The position numbers were made by a program, and so were the translations under genes. The notes below the pieces were generated by a model that worked only from the letters and a program-made list of their open reading frames with translations, was not told where the DNA came from and made no database searches. A DNA stretch of 64,000 bases from Sycobia sp. Sy_11. Taxonomy: Eukaryota > Arthropoda > Insecta > Hymenoptera > Epichrysomallidae. The DNA lies in NCBI GenBank assembly GCA_018907035.1, contig JACCIC010000216.1:758501-822500 (forward strand), in the 5' to 3' direction. Below, piece by piece: positions 43,323-55,169 of the stretch (positions are counted from its first letter, which is position 1; each line of letters begins with the position of its first letter).

Positions 43323-44444
43323 AGGATGTTCGAAATGTTGCGGACTCCCCACTTATAACATAAAATAAGCACTTTAGAAAAAAAATGTTAAATACAAAAG
43401 TTATTCAGTTTTGAAGGTTGAACTAAATGGTGACCTTGGATTTCTTATTGATTATTATATTTAAGTTTATTTGAAGGTCATCTTTAGTTTTTTAAATAAG
43501 GAGCTCTATTTTTTATTTCATATTCGGAAAGAGGACAAAATTTTACATCTGGATATGTATCCACATTATGGCTTAAAATGACTTACAGAGGTCATTTAGG
43601 GGTTAAATGACTATTTAGTATCAGAAAGCGAAGAAATCCCGATTATTAAGAACTTTGAGCGTATCTGACCAATACTAAAGTAATTTAATTATATTGAGAG
43701 TTTCAAAATGTCGTGCACAGATGCAGCTCCCTTTTCTTGCTGTTTTGCACAACGTCTGATGCTACAATGGGGCTCCTCAATATATGATTGTAATAATTTA
43801 ATTGTACTTATGTCGACTGTCCATATACAGATTAATAAATATTTTTTTATTGGTCTTACAGTCCAATCAATTCAATCTAAAAATAAAAATAAAAAATAAA
43901 AATAAAAATAAATAAATAAATAGATATTGTAAAAGATATTGTATATATCTTCAGACCTAACATTTTAATGCTCCTCCAGAGTCCGAAAAACAAAATGAGT
44001 CCTTTTTTAATAAGCTGAAGACAACTTTCAAATGACCTTGAAAATCATGTGCAATGTCAATTTAACGCCACCATAGAGTTTGTCTTACATTATCAAATTA
44101 CTTTAGTATTGATCAGATATGTTCAAAGTTCCTAATAATGGGGATTTCTTGGATTTCTGCTACTAAATAATCATTTAATCCCTAAATGACCTTTGTAGGT
44201 CATTTTGAGCCATAATGTTTATACATAGATGTAAACTTTTGTGTTCTTTCAGAATCTGAAATCAAAAGTAGGGGTCCCTATTTACAAAACCGAAGATGGC
44301 CTTTAAATGGCCTTGAAAATGATAATCAATAACAAATCCAAGGTCACTATTTAGTTCAACCTTCAAAACTGTATGATTAATATTTTTTTCCAAAGTGCTT
44401 ACTTTATGTTATAAGTGGGGACTCCGGAACATTTCGAATACCCT
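43323..44444. mobile_element. foldback/MITE-like element with ~350-bp inverted arms
   Basis: The left arm (43323-43686, starting AGGATGTTCGAAATGTT) and the right arm (44095-44444, ending AACATTTCGAATACCCT) are inverted copies over about 350 bp, with shared blocks such as GGACTCCCCACTTATAACATAA, AAGCACTTT, AACTAAATxGTGACCTTGGAT, TGACxTACAxAGGTCATTTAGGG and CAATACTAAAGTAATTT. The ~410-bp centre has no transposase. Both ends lie in (TA)-rich sequence, so a TA target is possible. Confidence 0.8.
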
Positions 44445-44484
44445 ATATATATATATATATATATAGATATATATATATATATTG

Positions 44485-44713
44485 ATAGAATTAAGGCGTT
44501 ATACGTAGCGCCCTCCGTGCTGCCCGAAAGCATGACGTGTAAGTGTGCGAGTGTATGTGTTTGCACCGCTCGGCCGCTGCACGCAGCCTCGCGGTCAAGT
44601 ATTCTTTGTAGATCAGTCGTGAAGCTAAGACGTGTAATAAAGACGTTGTGTTTGATCACTATATAATTACTCTGCTATAATTATTTATTTAGTTCTCCAC
44701 CTATTCCAACAGG
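44485..44713 (+). repeat. copia-type LTR, 3' part
   Basis: The stretch ends TATTCCAACA, the terminus expected for an LTR starting TGTTGGAATA, and is followed directly by a copia-type primer-binding site. An AATAAA lies at about 44636. Its left part is replaced by the (TA)n tract beside the foldback element, so the LTR start is missing. Confidence 0.6.
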
Positions 44714-44730
44714 TTATTGGGCCTCGCAGC
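44714..44730 (+). promoter_or_regulatory. copia-type primer-binding site
   Basis: GGTTATTGGGCCTCGC follows the LTR end CAACA directly. It resembles the site of the Drosophila copia element, which primes from an internal half-molecule of initiator methionine tRNA. Confidence 0.5.
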
Positions 44731-45063
44731 TTCCCTGCGCGAAGTTAATTAGTTCATTGAGCAGATTTGTTTAAGTTAAGTAAAGTCTTGATATCTTAGA
44801 TTTTCAACACCACGTGTTCGCGATCCTTTGTTCTGGGAATCGCAATTTGAAAAAGCTTTTCGTGCAGCTTTTGCTTGAGATCAGTGTAAAGTGAACAACG
44901 TAAATTCAGTTCGCGGATAAGGCCTGTATTGCGTTGATAAGTGAAATTTTCAGAGAAAAGCTTTGTAATTAAGCTGACACAAAATCCAAAAATATTAAAG
45001 AGAAAAGAGAAGGAAGTATTGATTAAGAATATATATATTTCGATTTAATAAATATTAAAAAGA

Positions 45064-45105
45064 TGAGTCAAGGGTCTAATACCCAAGATGAAAAGAGAGG
45101 TAAGT
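45064..45105 (+). pseudogene. possible start of a copia gag, cut short
   Basis: An ATG 350 bp downstream of the primer-binding site opens MSQGSNTQDEKR, then comes a splice-donor-like AGAG|GTAAGTACC. No further coding sequence follows. It may be the first codons of gag, lost downstream, or an exon of a spliced transcript; only the position supports it. Confidence 0.3.
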
Positions 45106-45109
45106 ACCT

Positions 45110-45718
45110 AAAATTACATTCATATATATAACTAACTTAGATGCATGAGACAGATTTGAAGTCTAATAGTAGAGATAAAGTACAATGGGTAAAGTTGAAA
45201 TGAAAATGAAAATTACAAATATATAGAAATTAGAAGTTTTGGTGATTTGAAATGTTAATTAGATAAAAGTAAATTAAAAGCTTAAATAATTAGAAGTAGA
45301 ATTGAAAGTAATGAAAGCCAAAATTAAAGTTGAAAGTGATTAAAACTAAATTAGAGAACACTGAAATTTGAAAGTAAAAGAAGTAAAATTAGACTCGAAA
45401 ATAGTGACAGAAAAGTAAAATTTAATTAATAGAAAATTAGAAGTAAAACGTAAAATTAAGAGAATGGTAAGAAAGAAGTAGATAAGAGAAAACATGAAAA
45501 TTGATATGTTAAATTACCTATAGAAAAGTAAAGTGTGAATTTAAAAAGTGCGAAATTTGTAGTAGCTAAATTATATAAAACCGTGAAATTGTAAGTTCTG
45601 TGTTAAAAACGTTGAATTCGCGAAATCGATGCACGGCGCGGTGAAATTCTGAGTAACAAAAACCGAAAAAGAGAAAGTGCAATAAAGAAATCCGTTCGAA
45701 GAAGGGGCGGTAGTTCGT

Positions 45719-45765
<47 letters not shown>

Positions 45766-46845
45766 TAGCTATACGTGTTTATATACTAATATATAATGAT
45801 TTTAATAAATTAATAATAAATAAAGACATGCATATATATATATATATATATACTCGTATATGTACACATAGCAAAAGAGAGAGAGATAGAGAGAGAGATA
45901 GACAGTTTAATATATGAAAAGTTATATATAAGTTTATAAATAAACAAATGAAGAGCATGCAATGAATAAATATGAGTGAACGTTTAAACAATGTTTGAAA
46001 TAAATATGAGAGAATGGTAAAATACATATATATATATGAATGCCGATGTATATACACACTTACATATATATATATATATATATATATATGTAAGTGTGTA
46101 AGTTAATGCATGAGAAAATTAGAGTGAGAGTGAGGAAATCCACACATACCTACCGGTGTGTGTGGACACAGATGCAGGTTACATGCGAAAGAATATTGTT
46201 AGTGCACGCAGGCATACAGTAAATATATATCTGCAAAACTAGATCGAGTCGACCGAGTGAGAGAGAGAACCGAGCGCGTGCGCGAGAGAAGTGCGACAGA
46301 AGAGTGGAGCGTATCCGAGAGAGAGATCTGATCAAGCGAGCGAGAGAGAAGAGCGCCGCGGCCGACGTACGTGTTAAGGGATCCATCCGTACCGTACGAA
46401 GTCGAGAGAGAAATGAACAGCGCGTGCGCGCCGCGTCGAGTGCGGCGCGAGCCAATGAGAGCGCGAGGCGAGAGACTATGCCGCTCCCGTACAGAGAGGG
46501 AAGGGGGAGAGAGCTCTACGCGCGCGAGTTGGTGAGAGGTTTAGCAGCTTGAGCCGAGGCGAATCGTGCCCGTCCGTACTAAAATTACCGCTGAATCTTT
46601 GGCTCGGAAATTCTGGCTTGCGCCTAGTGCTAACCACTGGTTTTACGCTTGTCGGAGTCCGGTTGGATTCCACGCGATTTGTAATATTAATATTAATTGT
46701 TGCAGTTGTTAATTTATTATGGAAAATTAGAATAAATGAGACATATATGCGCGTTTGAAATTAATTTAGAATGTGTGTAGCGCAGACGTATTAATGCAGC
46801 GCGTGCAGTATAGCCTGATTATAATATGCGATTATACCGATGCCG
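45110..46845. other. unassigned: purine-rich AT stretch, (TA)n tracts, then a CpG-rich block
   Basis: 45110-45700 is purine-rich on the + strand without open frames. (TA)n tracts lie at 45720-45752 and 46067-46090. 46240-46680 is strikingly CpG-rich for this window (for example GCGCCGCGGCCGACGTACG). It could be an LTR or a promoter with 5' leader. The open frames there are not recognisable proteins. Confidence 0.4.
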
Positions 46846-46849
46846 CGCG

Positions 46850-47180
46850 AGTTAAATGACTATATTTTGAGAACCCGTATTTTTGCGAACGAATACGCGA
46901 AAAACACAAAATATGGATAAAGGAAAGTAAAGCAATTGAACGAGAAGAGTTAATTGAAATACTTTTTATTTATACTACTTTACAGCTTCAGATCCCGACA
47001 GAGAGTGTCGCATCGTAGATTATTAATTCATTTATACCCTTCAGTGTCTTTGTCTGTTCTTCTTCACCGATGATCCGTACGCGATGTTTAGTCTATTGCA
47101 GGTCCAGATAAAAGATAGCCTACAGCGAAGAATAGGAGCTGATAAGATGCCAGACAGATCGACGTGTTGGTGCATGGGCG
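46850..47180 (-). repeat. 3' LTR of the endogenous retrovirus
   Basis: Its outer edge is AGTTAAATGACT (46850) and its inner edge lies near the end of env (approximate). On the - strand it shows GGGTATAAATG, a possible TATA element, and later a TATAAATAAAAAG poly(A)-type stretch. About 70 bp match the remnant 5' LTR at 59246-59318. Confidence 0.65.
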
Positions 47181-47184
47181 TGAT

Positions 47185-47670
47185 TCATATATCTCCTCCC
47201 TGGCGAAGTTCAAACACGTCCTCGTCGTTGATAGGCGGAGAATGCTGCTTACTTGTATTTGTTGTGTGTTTATATGCCAAGTACATCATAAGCATCAAAA
47301 AGGCGAGCGAAATAAGCGTAATCGCCGATACCGACATATGAAACTCTCTTCCAAATGGTTTATTTACAGGCGTAATTATTGTCGGCAAATTTAACTCCTT
47401 TAGTGGTTCAAAACTTAATTCATGATCTTTAATTATTACTGGTAAAATTAAATTTGACTGAGAATATTTCATGGGACTTATAATCTTGGATTTGGATATC
47501 TCTTCCTCGTATCTTATGCGTTCCTTTGATCGTACTTTCGGTGACATCAACTCTGATTTTGATTGGAAAATTGCTAGAGACAAGTATACCATCTGATAGT
47601 TCAAATGTAAATATTAAAGGGGAAATTATTGGAATTACACTCGGCTTGGCGTTCTCTATATTAATGTCGT
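47185..47670 (-). pseudogene. env C-terminal part (transmembrane subunit end)
   Basis: The open stretch contains a hydrophobic membrane segment near its end (SAITLISLAFLMLMMYLAY) followed by a short charged cytoplasmic tail (DEDVFELRQGGDI). This is the C-terminal arrangement of insect retroviral envelope proteins. Its upstream part is cut off by the LOA-type insertion at 47681, and the frame changes near 47605. Confidence 0.75.
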
Positions 47671-47762
47671 AACATACATATTATTATTATTTATTTATTT
47701 AGTTTAAGGAGTTGGGTCTTCCCGGCCTCCGGACGCATGCGTAAACCCTTCGCGTCCCTCGC

Positions 47763-48551
47763 TTAACCAGCAGCCGCTATAAACGACAAGGCCTCCCAGA
47801 ATGAAATTATTCCGGTCGTCATGCTGGGTTTAATGTCCTCAACCTCCAAGTAGGTAGCCCCAAAATGTTGCCGCCTTTTCTCAGATATATTTGGACAGTA
47901 GCACAGAAGATGTTCGGAGGTTTCATCCTCCGCGTAGCAAAAACGGCAGAAGGGGTCTCTCACGAGACCCATTCTGCACATGTGGGCGTTAGTCTTACCG
48001 TGACCTGTGATGATCTCGATGAGCATTTTTGCCTTTCTTCTATTGAGGCCAAGAATAACACTGGTCCAATCTTTTATATTATTTGTGGAAGTGAAGGCTT
48101 TAATCTACCTGCACACTCCATTTGTTTCCCATAGTCGGCTATTTTCTTCCGTTACCACAGCTCTTTCATGTTGGGGATGTCTACCAGCCCATTCTCCCAT
48201 TCATTTCTGGACGAGATGCTGACCCTATATTTTTTGTCAAAGAGGAAGCTCCAGTTCGTGGAAGAATGAAGAATGAAGCTCCTCTCTGCTTACCTCTTTG
48301 AGTGATTTTTTGACTCTGTGGAGGGCTTTTGCAGCCGCTCCCGCCAGGGTCAGTTTGAATGGCTCTATTTCGAGGAGCCTGCTCAGCGCCGCAGTCGGTG
48401 TAGATCTAATCGCTCCGGAGATGCTCCTCACCACCATGTTTCTCAGTCTTTCGAGTGAGTTTCTGGCAGTCACCAAGGCCGTGCTTTCCCACCAGACAAG
48501 AGCCCCGTAGGTTAGTCTGGGTTTCAGGACAACCTCGTATATCCACTTCAT
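47763..48551 (-). pseudogene. LOA-type ORF2 C-terminal region
   Basis: 48551-48237 is the segment after RT (MKWIYEVVLKPRLTYGALVWW, RLRNMVVRSISGAIRSTPT). 48026-47763 holds LIEIITGHGKTNAHMCRMGL and CRFCYAEDETSEHLLCYC, the terminal Cys/His knuckle, and ends FIAAAG. A frame break lies between the pieces. Confidence 0.8.
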
Positions 48552-48724
48552 AATATCTGGCTTGAGACCCCACGTCCTGCCTATGGCTCTCCTAACCTGC
48601 TACAGACAGGCCGTCAGTTTGCCAGATATAGACTCTAGGTGTTTATTACATAATAGTTTACGATCAACAGTCACACCTAGGTATTTCACTTGCTTCTTGA
48701 AGGTCAGAGAATGCCCTCCAAGAG

Positions 48725-49624
48725 TCAAGCCACAACTCCTATTCCATTTAAATCTACTGGTGCGGACTTCCCTGGATTAACCGAGAGACCGGTCCGTCTG
48801 CACCATTCTTCATCCACTTCAAGGGCCTCCTGTAGTACCCCCATTAGGGGATCTAAAAAGGGTCCTCGGGCGATGAGTATTATGTCGTCAGCGTAGCCAA
48901 CCTCCAGACAACCGATGCTATTCAGCTTATTTAGGAGCTCGTCCAGCACGAGGCACCATAGGAGCGGTGACAGAACGCCCCCCTGTGGGCACCCTGACTC
49001 TACTCCCCCTCGAAGGGTCGTTCTCTCTTTGCTTGCTTCCAGGATACGATTTTCCAACATGTGGTCAATCCATTCTGTGATGCACTGAAGGATATCATGC
49101 CTATTTAAGGCCTCCTTGATAACCTTTCGTGACGTGTGATTAAAGACTCCTTCAATTTCCATAAGGACACCCACGGCAAACCCTTTTGCCTCCACCTGAG
49201 ATCGCATCTCAGATACGGTTCTATATAGAGCCGTCTCCTTGGATCTTCCGATGCGGTATGCATGTTGCTCCTTATGAAGTTGATTTTTTCTCAAGGCTTC
49301 GTCTCCGATTAATCTATCAATCATCCTTTCGATAGTCTTGAGAATAGAAGATGTCAAACTGATGGGTCTAAAATCCTTCGGGGACGTATAACCACATTTG
49401 CCTGCTTTAGGTATGAATACCACCCTGGTCCCCAGCCATCTTGCTGGGATGTGACCCAGAGTGATGCTTGCTCTCGCCATTCTTGTCATCGGGCCCACAA
49501 TACAGTCCCAGGCTCTTTGTAGGAAGGCCGGGTAGACTCCATCCGGTCCTGGTGATTTAAATGCGCCAAATGGCCTTAGGGCCCATCTGACCCTGTCCGG
49601 TGTGACAATCTGGTTTGCTACCAT
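48725..49624 (-). pseudogene. LOA-type ORF2 reverse transcriptase
   Basis: The 299-residue open stretch has FKSPGPDGVYPAFLQ, FRPISLTSSILKTIERMIDRL, KEQHAYRIGRSKETAL, VLMEIEGVFNHTS where the usual first catalytic Asp is replaced by Glu, GCPQGGVLSPLLWCLVLDEL and VGYADDIILIA with YADD. A stop directly upstream (49625) separates it from the linker. The Asp to Glu change in motif A points to an inactive enzyme. Confidence 0.85.
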
Positions 49625-50876
49625 TCAGTTAGCACCCAGTTTAGCGTAACCCGGCCAGTGGTCATTTTCTGTCACTGTATCGTCATCTTGTTTAGTATTT
49701 CTACTGAAACTAGGGAAGTGGACTTGGATAAGGTATTCTAAAGTCTCCTCATCCGATTGTGCATAACTGCGATTGAGTCTCTTCAGCGTGCCCAGGACCG
49801 CGCCAGGGTCCTTCGACAGAACTCTGCTCAGCTTAGCCGCGTCCTTACCCTCGCATATGCTTTCACAGTAGTTTCTCCAGCTTATCTCTCTGGCTGAGCT
49901 TACTCCCTCTCTGTAGTTGTCTCTGGACGCTCCGTATGCATTCCAATCAGAATCCCTACATTCTCTCCTGGCTATCTTCCGGAGGACCATAGTCTTCTCT
50001 TTTAGGTAGTCCAGTTTGTTGTTCCACCATCGAACCTCACCCTTGGGTCTCGCGCGTTTTGGGCGACAATTCTCCTCAAAGGCGTGTTTGATGGCGTCAT
50101 TAAAGGACTTCGCGACGTTCTCGAGCGTTCGCTTGTCCCTGATCTCTGCAGTTAAGTCCTTGAAAGCAGTTTCCACGGACCTTCTGTAGCCCTGCCAGTC
50201 TGTGCGCTTAGGATCGCGCAGTCAGGTTGGCTCCTCCTCATTGGATGTCCCCAGCGACTATGTTATCAGAGAGTGGTCCGACAGTGTCTCCACCTCCTCC
50301 ACTTTCCATCCGTATATTTTATTAGCTAACCCAGTTGAGCAGACAGTTATATATATTACCTGCTCTCTTAGCCTGTTTCCGAACGTTGGGGTGTCGCTTA
50401 CATTGAGTTTCTCGAGGTCTGTGCCCGCAAGATACTCTAGTAGTTTAGCACCTCTTGGGTTCGTATTAGTACTCCCTCACACCCTATGGTGCGAGTTTGC
50501 ATCACATCCAAGGACTATTGGAAGATTGTTGATTCTACAATATTCCACTAGTCTCCGAACCTCCCCAGTGGGTTTGTCTTTATTGTCATACGGTAGGTAG
50601 GCAGATGCAGCAACAATTCGCCCTATCCCTACTACCTCCGCCGAGGCCACTGCTAGGTCCCGCGTACAGAGACCGAGCATCGGCAGCACATTTACTCCTT
50701 TTGCAAGGATACAAGCTCTAGGCCCTAGTGCCTTTGAGTCACTAATACAAGCGGCCCTTGACCCTAGGCCCCTGATCACACTTTTCACTATCCAAGGTTC
50801 TTGGATTAGCGATATGTATGTTTGCACCCCCGCTAAACTCCTCAGCATAACGACCGAGGCGTCTTTGCAGTGGTGC
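49625..50876 (-). pseudogene. LOA-type ORF2 endonuclease and linker
   Basis: 50848-50477 holds the APE-type endonuclease start: LIQEPWIV, GCDANSHHRVW (catalytic DAN motif) and then ITVCS and SDHSLITY (the His motif), across frame breaks to about 50230. 50176-49625 is the EN-RT linker (VRWWNNKLDYLKEKTMVLRKIARR). The frames are interrupted near 50200 and 49625. Confidence 0.8.
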
Positions 50877-51141
50877 AGATTAATTTGGAGAAATTAGATA
50901 CCCGATGGAGCCATTTATTGCTCCATCTTGCTCTCGCCCTCAACATTCTCCACAGGCACCCGTTCCTCCCGGTGGCTCACCTTAAAGGCTAACCTGCCCA
51001 GGAGGTACATGGGTCTGTGGTCTAGCGTGGCCAACAATCTGGCGTGCGAGGAGTATTAGGAGGTGTTTATCTCAGTACGAGGAGATGTTTATCTCCTTCG
51101 TCAGACCTTCCTTCCTCACCGTCCTTTGTGTTGACGGCTCT

Positions 51142-52017
51142 TCATAGTTTGGTTTTACCCCTGAGGGATGCATTATGCCCCTCAAGCCTTTCCAAGAAGG
51201 TGGAAGGGTTCTCAGCGGCACCCGGTATGCACGTCACCGCCTTGATCCTGGCCTGTAGGAGCTCTACACCCCCCATTTTCAGATTGGCCCCCCCTGGGTA
51301 AGTCCAGATTAGCCAGTCTAGCGGCCAGCCACTCCTTAGCCTCCGGGTTGCTGGCCACCAATATGATGGCGCCTCCCTTACAGAAGGAGGCATCGAATTT
51401 GGGCCATGTGTCAGGTGGCGCACTATACATAACCTTCGACACCGCCCCTCGGAATTGCGAAAACATTTCCGAGGTGATGGTTGTCTCCGGGTTCTCTTCA
51501 TGCACCACGAGTCATGTAAGGAGGTTTGACCTTTGGGCAGCCGTGATAATTCCGGCACCCGCTAGCCTTCCTCCCTGGGGGGCAGGGTTCCTTTAGTTTC
51601 ACCGCCGCCACTCCCCTCCTTATGCTTTTTAGTAATACCGGATGTCGAGGGCGGAGTCTTGTCAGATCCCTGTCGCCTCTTCATCCACATCTTAATCTGC
51701 GTGGTAGGCCCCGGGGTGCCGGTCCTGCTAGCATTTTTCTCCCGGGCCAACTTCCTGCTGGCCGAGCCACAGAGCCTCTTTTTCTTGGGGGCAGTACTGC
51801 CTCCCTCTGCACTGGTTAGCGTTTCAGGGATCACAATGACTCCAGGCTTGTTACCTGGAGCTGCGTTCTCCTTGCCCACTTGGCCAGTAACTCCTTCTGA
51901 GGTCCTCGGGGGCATTTCATCCTCCCGGGACTCGCTTTCTATATTTTTCGTTTCATTTCCATAAAAGTCCCACGAATAGCTAGGGAAATAAAAGTCCGCC
52001 GACACAGAGTACCGCAT
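51142..52017 (-). pseudogene. LOA-type ORF1 (gag-like, DUF4780-like region)
   Basis: The first part (52017-51562) is basic, Pro/Ser/Lys-rich and probably disordered. After a break the second part (51508-51142) reads TITSEMFSQFRGAVSKVMYS, FCKGGAIILVASNPEAKEWLAARLANL and IKAVTCIPGAAENPS, which resembles DUF4780 found in ORF1 of LOA elements. It would bind element RNA. A frameshift and a stop split it. Confidence 0.7.
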
Positions 52018-52487
52018 GTGCCGATAAGGCTATATACTCGGGAAGGTCACCCAGTCGCCCGAGGCATCGTTTGCGACCGCTACTACCCCAGCGGCCAAGT
52101 CGGTACCCTTCAGCACGATAGCTCCCACCTTGGGTTTGGGGGTGGGATATAATACCCATTGCGCCTCCTTCCGGACGCAATGGGGGGTTGCCCTTAGCCT
52201 CTGGGGTGTCCACCTGGCTGTTCTCGAGAATTCCGAGGCCCAGCTCCGGCTGCGAGAGAGACCTACGCGGGTTCCTTATTCAAGGACCCCACCGGAGTGG
52301 TTACTCTGGCGCTCGAGAGGCGGTTTGCCGTATCAGCACCTTTTCACCACCCACCTCGCCCTGGGGCAGGGCCAAACCCTGCCAGACTATTGCCGGGTCA
52401 GCCGCTAAGATGCCCAGACCAGCCTCCCCACCGCCCTACAAGAGGCACGCGACAAGGTGTCAACCCCTGGTGGAGGAACATACATAT

Positions 52488-53461
52488 GTTCTTTTATAGA
52501 TTTGATGACATGTTTGAGAAAATAACTTGAAAAGCTGTCCAACTAAAATCCAAGGCACGTTAATTATTTCTGTTTGATCAATATTATTGATGTTTGCCAG
52601 CCTTTTAATAAGGGAGAATTCGATAGAATTGAGGATTGGAATTTTGAGTGTGAAAATGATAGAGTCATGGTTAAATGCGATTGTTCCCCGAGAAAAACGA
52701 AAGTATAATAAATTTCGGTAATTTAACATAAGCTCTTTTTGAGAGTAAACTTTAGACAGATGTTTCTGAATATATATTTGTTTATATTGTAACATTTCTA
52801 AATCGAATAATTTTTCCGAAAAAATGAACGATCTTTTAATTTTACTTAACAATCGAGGAAAATGTTGTTCCTGTATTATGAGAGTAACGGTGATTTCGAA
52901 ATTATTAATGTTTGTATTTTCGTTTTTCAGTGTACTTGTCATGTTTAATAAATTTCTATTAATAACATCAGTATTGCTATTGATCTCTTTGCTTATCTTG
53001 TTCACTATGTTTATTGATTTATTTAATCTAATGATATCTTCCTGTTGTTGATGATCAAGTAAATTTCAATAGTTACTTATTCTCTCCAGATCTGTAGCGT
53101 CTGGGTTTCCTAAAATATATTTGACTGTTGTACCTAACCCATCAAAGAGACCTCTCTTCATTTTTTCGCTTTGTGGTGTTATTTGTTGTATATCCTGTTG
53201 TATTTCTTTACATAATATCGAGGCTTGTTTTAACAAGTTGAATTTCTGAAGTTCTGATCGAGAAGCTAATATTGAATAACTAGTTAAAATTTCTTCATAG
53301 GTTTGCGTTAACGTTGTTAAATTTATCCGAAAGTGTAGATAATGATAATTTGCAATAATTCTTCCTGTCCCTTTCTGGTAAGCGTAATGTGTTCTATTGG
53401 TGTCGATTTCATCACTTGTTACAAGAGTCGTGGCGATAATTATCAAGATTGTCGTCTTCAT
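52488..53461 (-). pseudogene. env N-terminal and central part
   Basis: The ATG at 53461 opens a hydrophobic signal-like stretch ([16 protein letters not shown]), then the surface-subunit part. A basic cleavage-type site KMKR precedes GLFDGLG, a fusion-peptide-like glycine-rich start, as in insect errantivirus envelopes. A stop near 53066 and a frame change follow. The central part continues to 52488, where the LOA-type element cuts it. A CTTTTACAG acceptor sits just before the ATG, as expected for a spliced env transcript. It is broken and cannot make a whole envelope. Confidence 0.78.
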
Positions 53462-53465
53462 CTTT

Positions 53466-53895
53466 CTGTAAAAGAAAGGAAGGTTTTCTTAATCTTTTAG
53501 CACTCCGCAGGTCATAGCGGCGTGGTTGTCCGTGTATATAACATTCTAGTGAAGGGCCTTTTTGTTTTTCTACAAGCAATTTTTGATAGCGAGGCGCGGT
53601 TTTATCGCGTTGCTGTTGATGTGTTTTAATATAAATTATTTTTTTTACTTACTTTCAAGCTCCTGATTTGATTCGTCAGCTAACTTTTGTTACCTTTTCT
53701 GTTTATTATATAGCTTGTCATAAAAAGCTAGCATTTCGTTTTTTCGAATCTCATTGTATTTTTCAATTACATCTGCTTCCGGTTCAATAATATGTTTATG
53801 TAATTCGTCGTACGCTCCATATATAAACGATGCGAATTTTGTGCAAGACTGAACGCTTTGATTATATATAAGTATAGCCGAGGTCATATGATTTT
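53466..53895 (-). pseudogene. errantivirus-like integrase C-terminal part
   Basis: The open stretch from 53895 contains TSAILIYNQSV and EPEADVIEKYNEIRKNEMLAFYD, the region after the integrase core. Beyond a stop come pieces such as [15 protein letters not shown] that overlap the env start. The upstream part continues across the mariner at 55170. Confidence 0.65.
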
Positions 53896-53897
53896 TA

Positions 53898-55168
53898 TTA
53901 GGAGTGTGAATAAGTCTTTCCCGTTTTTTGTAAGAGATGGCGCCACCAATACTGTGCGAGTATTCAATGGTTACATATGTCATAATCAAAGCTTATTCAT
54001 ATAACACATTAGTTAAAATTTTTTCGCATCATAAATTTTTGATATCGTGAAAATGTCGAAATTTGAGCCGAGTCGACGTCATTTGCGGGAAGTTTCACTT
54101 TATTGGTTCAATTTGATAAATCTGCTGCCGAGACGCATCGATTGCTTCAGGAGGCTTATGGAGAAGGTTGTGTCGATGATTCAAGTGTTCGCGGATGGTT
54201 TCGACGCTTCAAAAGCGGTGATTTCGACGTGGAAGACAAGGAGCGTTCCGGGCGGCCGCAAATCTTTGAAGATCGAAAATTGGCGATTTTGCTTGATGAA
54301 GATTCTTGTCAAACGCAAGAAGAACTTGCTGAAGCATTGGGAGTTGACCGAACAACCATTTCCAAGCGTTTGAAAGCCATGGGAATGATCCAAAAGCAAG
54401 GAAATTGGGTGCCGTACGAACTGAAGCTGAGAGACGTCGAACGGCGTTTTTTCACTTGCGAACAGCTGCTTCAGCGACATAAAAGAAAGGGTTTTCTGCA
54501 TCGTATCGTGACTGGCGATGAAAAGTGGATACGTTACGATAATCCGAAGCGAAGAAAATCATGGGGACTACTCGGCCATACATCATCATCGACGGCCAAG
54601 CCAAATATTCATGGCGCCAAGCTCATGCTCTGTATATGGTGGGACCAGCTAGGTGTGGTTTACTATGAGCTTCTGAAACCGAATGAAAGGATCACAGGCG
54701 AGGTCTATCGACGACAATTGATGCGTTTAAGCCGCGCACTGCGAGAAAAACGGCCACAATATTCCGACAGGCACGACAAAGTTATTTTGCAACATGACAA
54801 TGCTCGCCCACATGTTGCACCGCCGGTGAAAGCATACTTAGAAACGCTCAAATGGGAAGTCCTACCCCACCCGCCGTATAGTCCAGACGTTGCTCCGTCT
54901 GATTACCATCTCTTCAGATCGATGACGCATGGCCTGGCTGACCAGCACTTCCATTCCTACGAGGAAGCCAAAAAATGGGTGGATGACTGGATAGAGGCCA
55001 AACCGGTCGAATTTCTTCGCAACGGGATTCGTATGGTGCCAGAAAGATGGGAAAAAGTTGTAGCTAGCGATGGCCAATACTTTCAATAATTCATTTGTAA
55101 CCATTTTTTCACAATAAAGGCTCAAAATTTGAAAAAAAAAAACGGGAAAGACTTATTCACATACCTGA
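53898..55168 (+). mobile_element. mariner element, nearly intact
   Basis: Inverted terminal repeats of about 27 bp start TTAGGAGTGTGAATAAGTC at 53898 and end GACTTATTCACATACCTGA at 55168, flanked by TA at 53896-53897 and 55169-55170. The 1271-bp length is normal for the family. It lies inside the retroviral integrase and so is younger than that element. It contains one long transposase frame. Confidence 0.92.
54053..55089 (+). pseudogene. mariner transposase, one frameshift near the N-terminus
   Basis: The natural start is the ATG at 54053 (MSKFEPSRRHLREV); a single missing base near 54116 shifts the frame. From there to the stop at 55089 the frame is open for about 320 codons. It carries two helix-turn-helix motifs (AAETHRLLQEAYGEG ... 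VRGWFRRFKSG and QEELAEALGVDRTTISKRLK) and the DD34D catalytic residues in VTGDEKW, QHDNARPH and YSPDVAPSDYHLF, with RWEKVVASDGQYF at the end. The enzyme cuts and pastes mariner ends at TA. All catalytic residues are present, so it is either a very recent copy or the frameshift is a sequencing error. Confidence 0.88.
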
Positions 55169-55169
55169 T

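Larger units (their letters stand above)
47682..52476 (-). mobile_element. LOA-type non-LTR retrotransposon inserted in env (11-bp TSD)
   Basis: The element runs on the - strand with its 3' end (AAATAAATAATAATAAT tail) at 47682 and 5' end near 52476. The identical 11-mer AACATACATAT flanks it at 47671-47681 and 52477-52487. It has an ORF1 with a DUF4780-like region and an ORF2 with endonuclease, RT and a C-terminal Cys/His region. The TAA-type 3' tail and the RT motifs fit the LOA/I group; R1 is a less likely alternative. The length is near full size, but both ORFs are broken. Confidence 0.85.

Noticed and set aside
46150..46552. Long open frames on both strands
   Set aside because: They come from purine-rich, CpG-rich sequence with few stops and show no recognisable domain.
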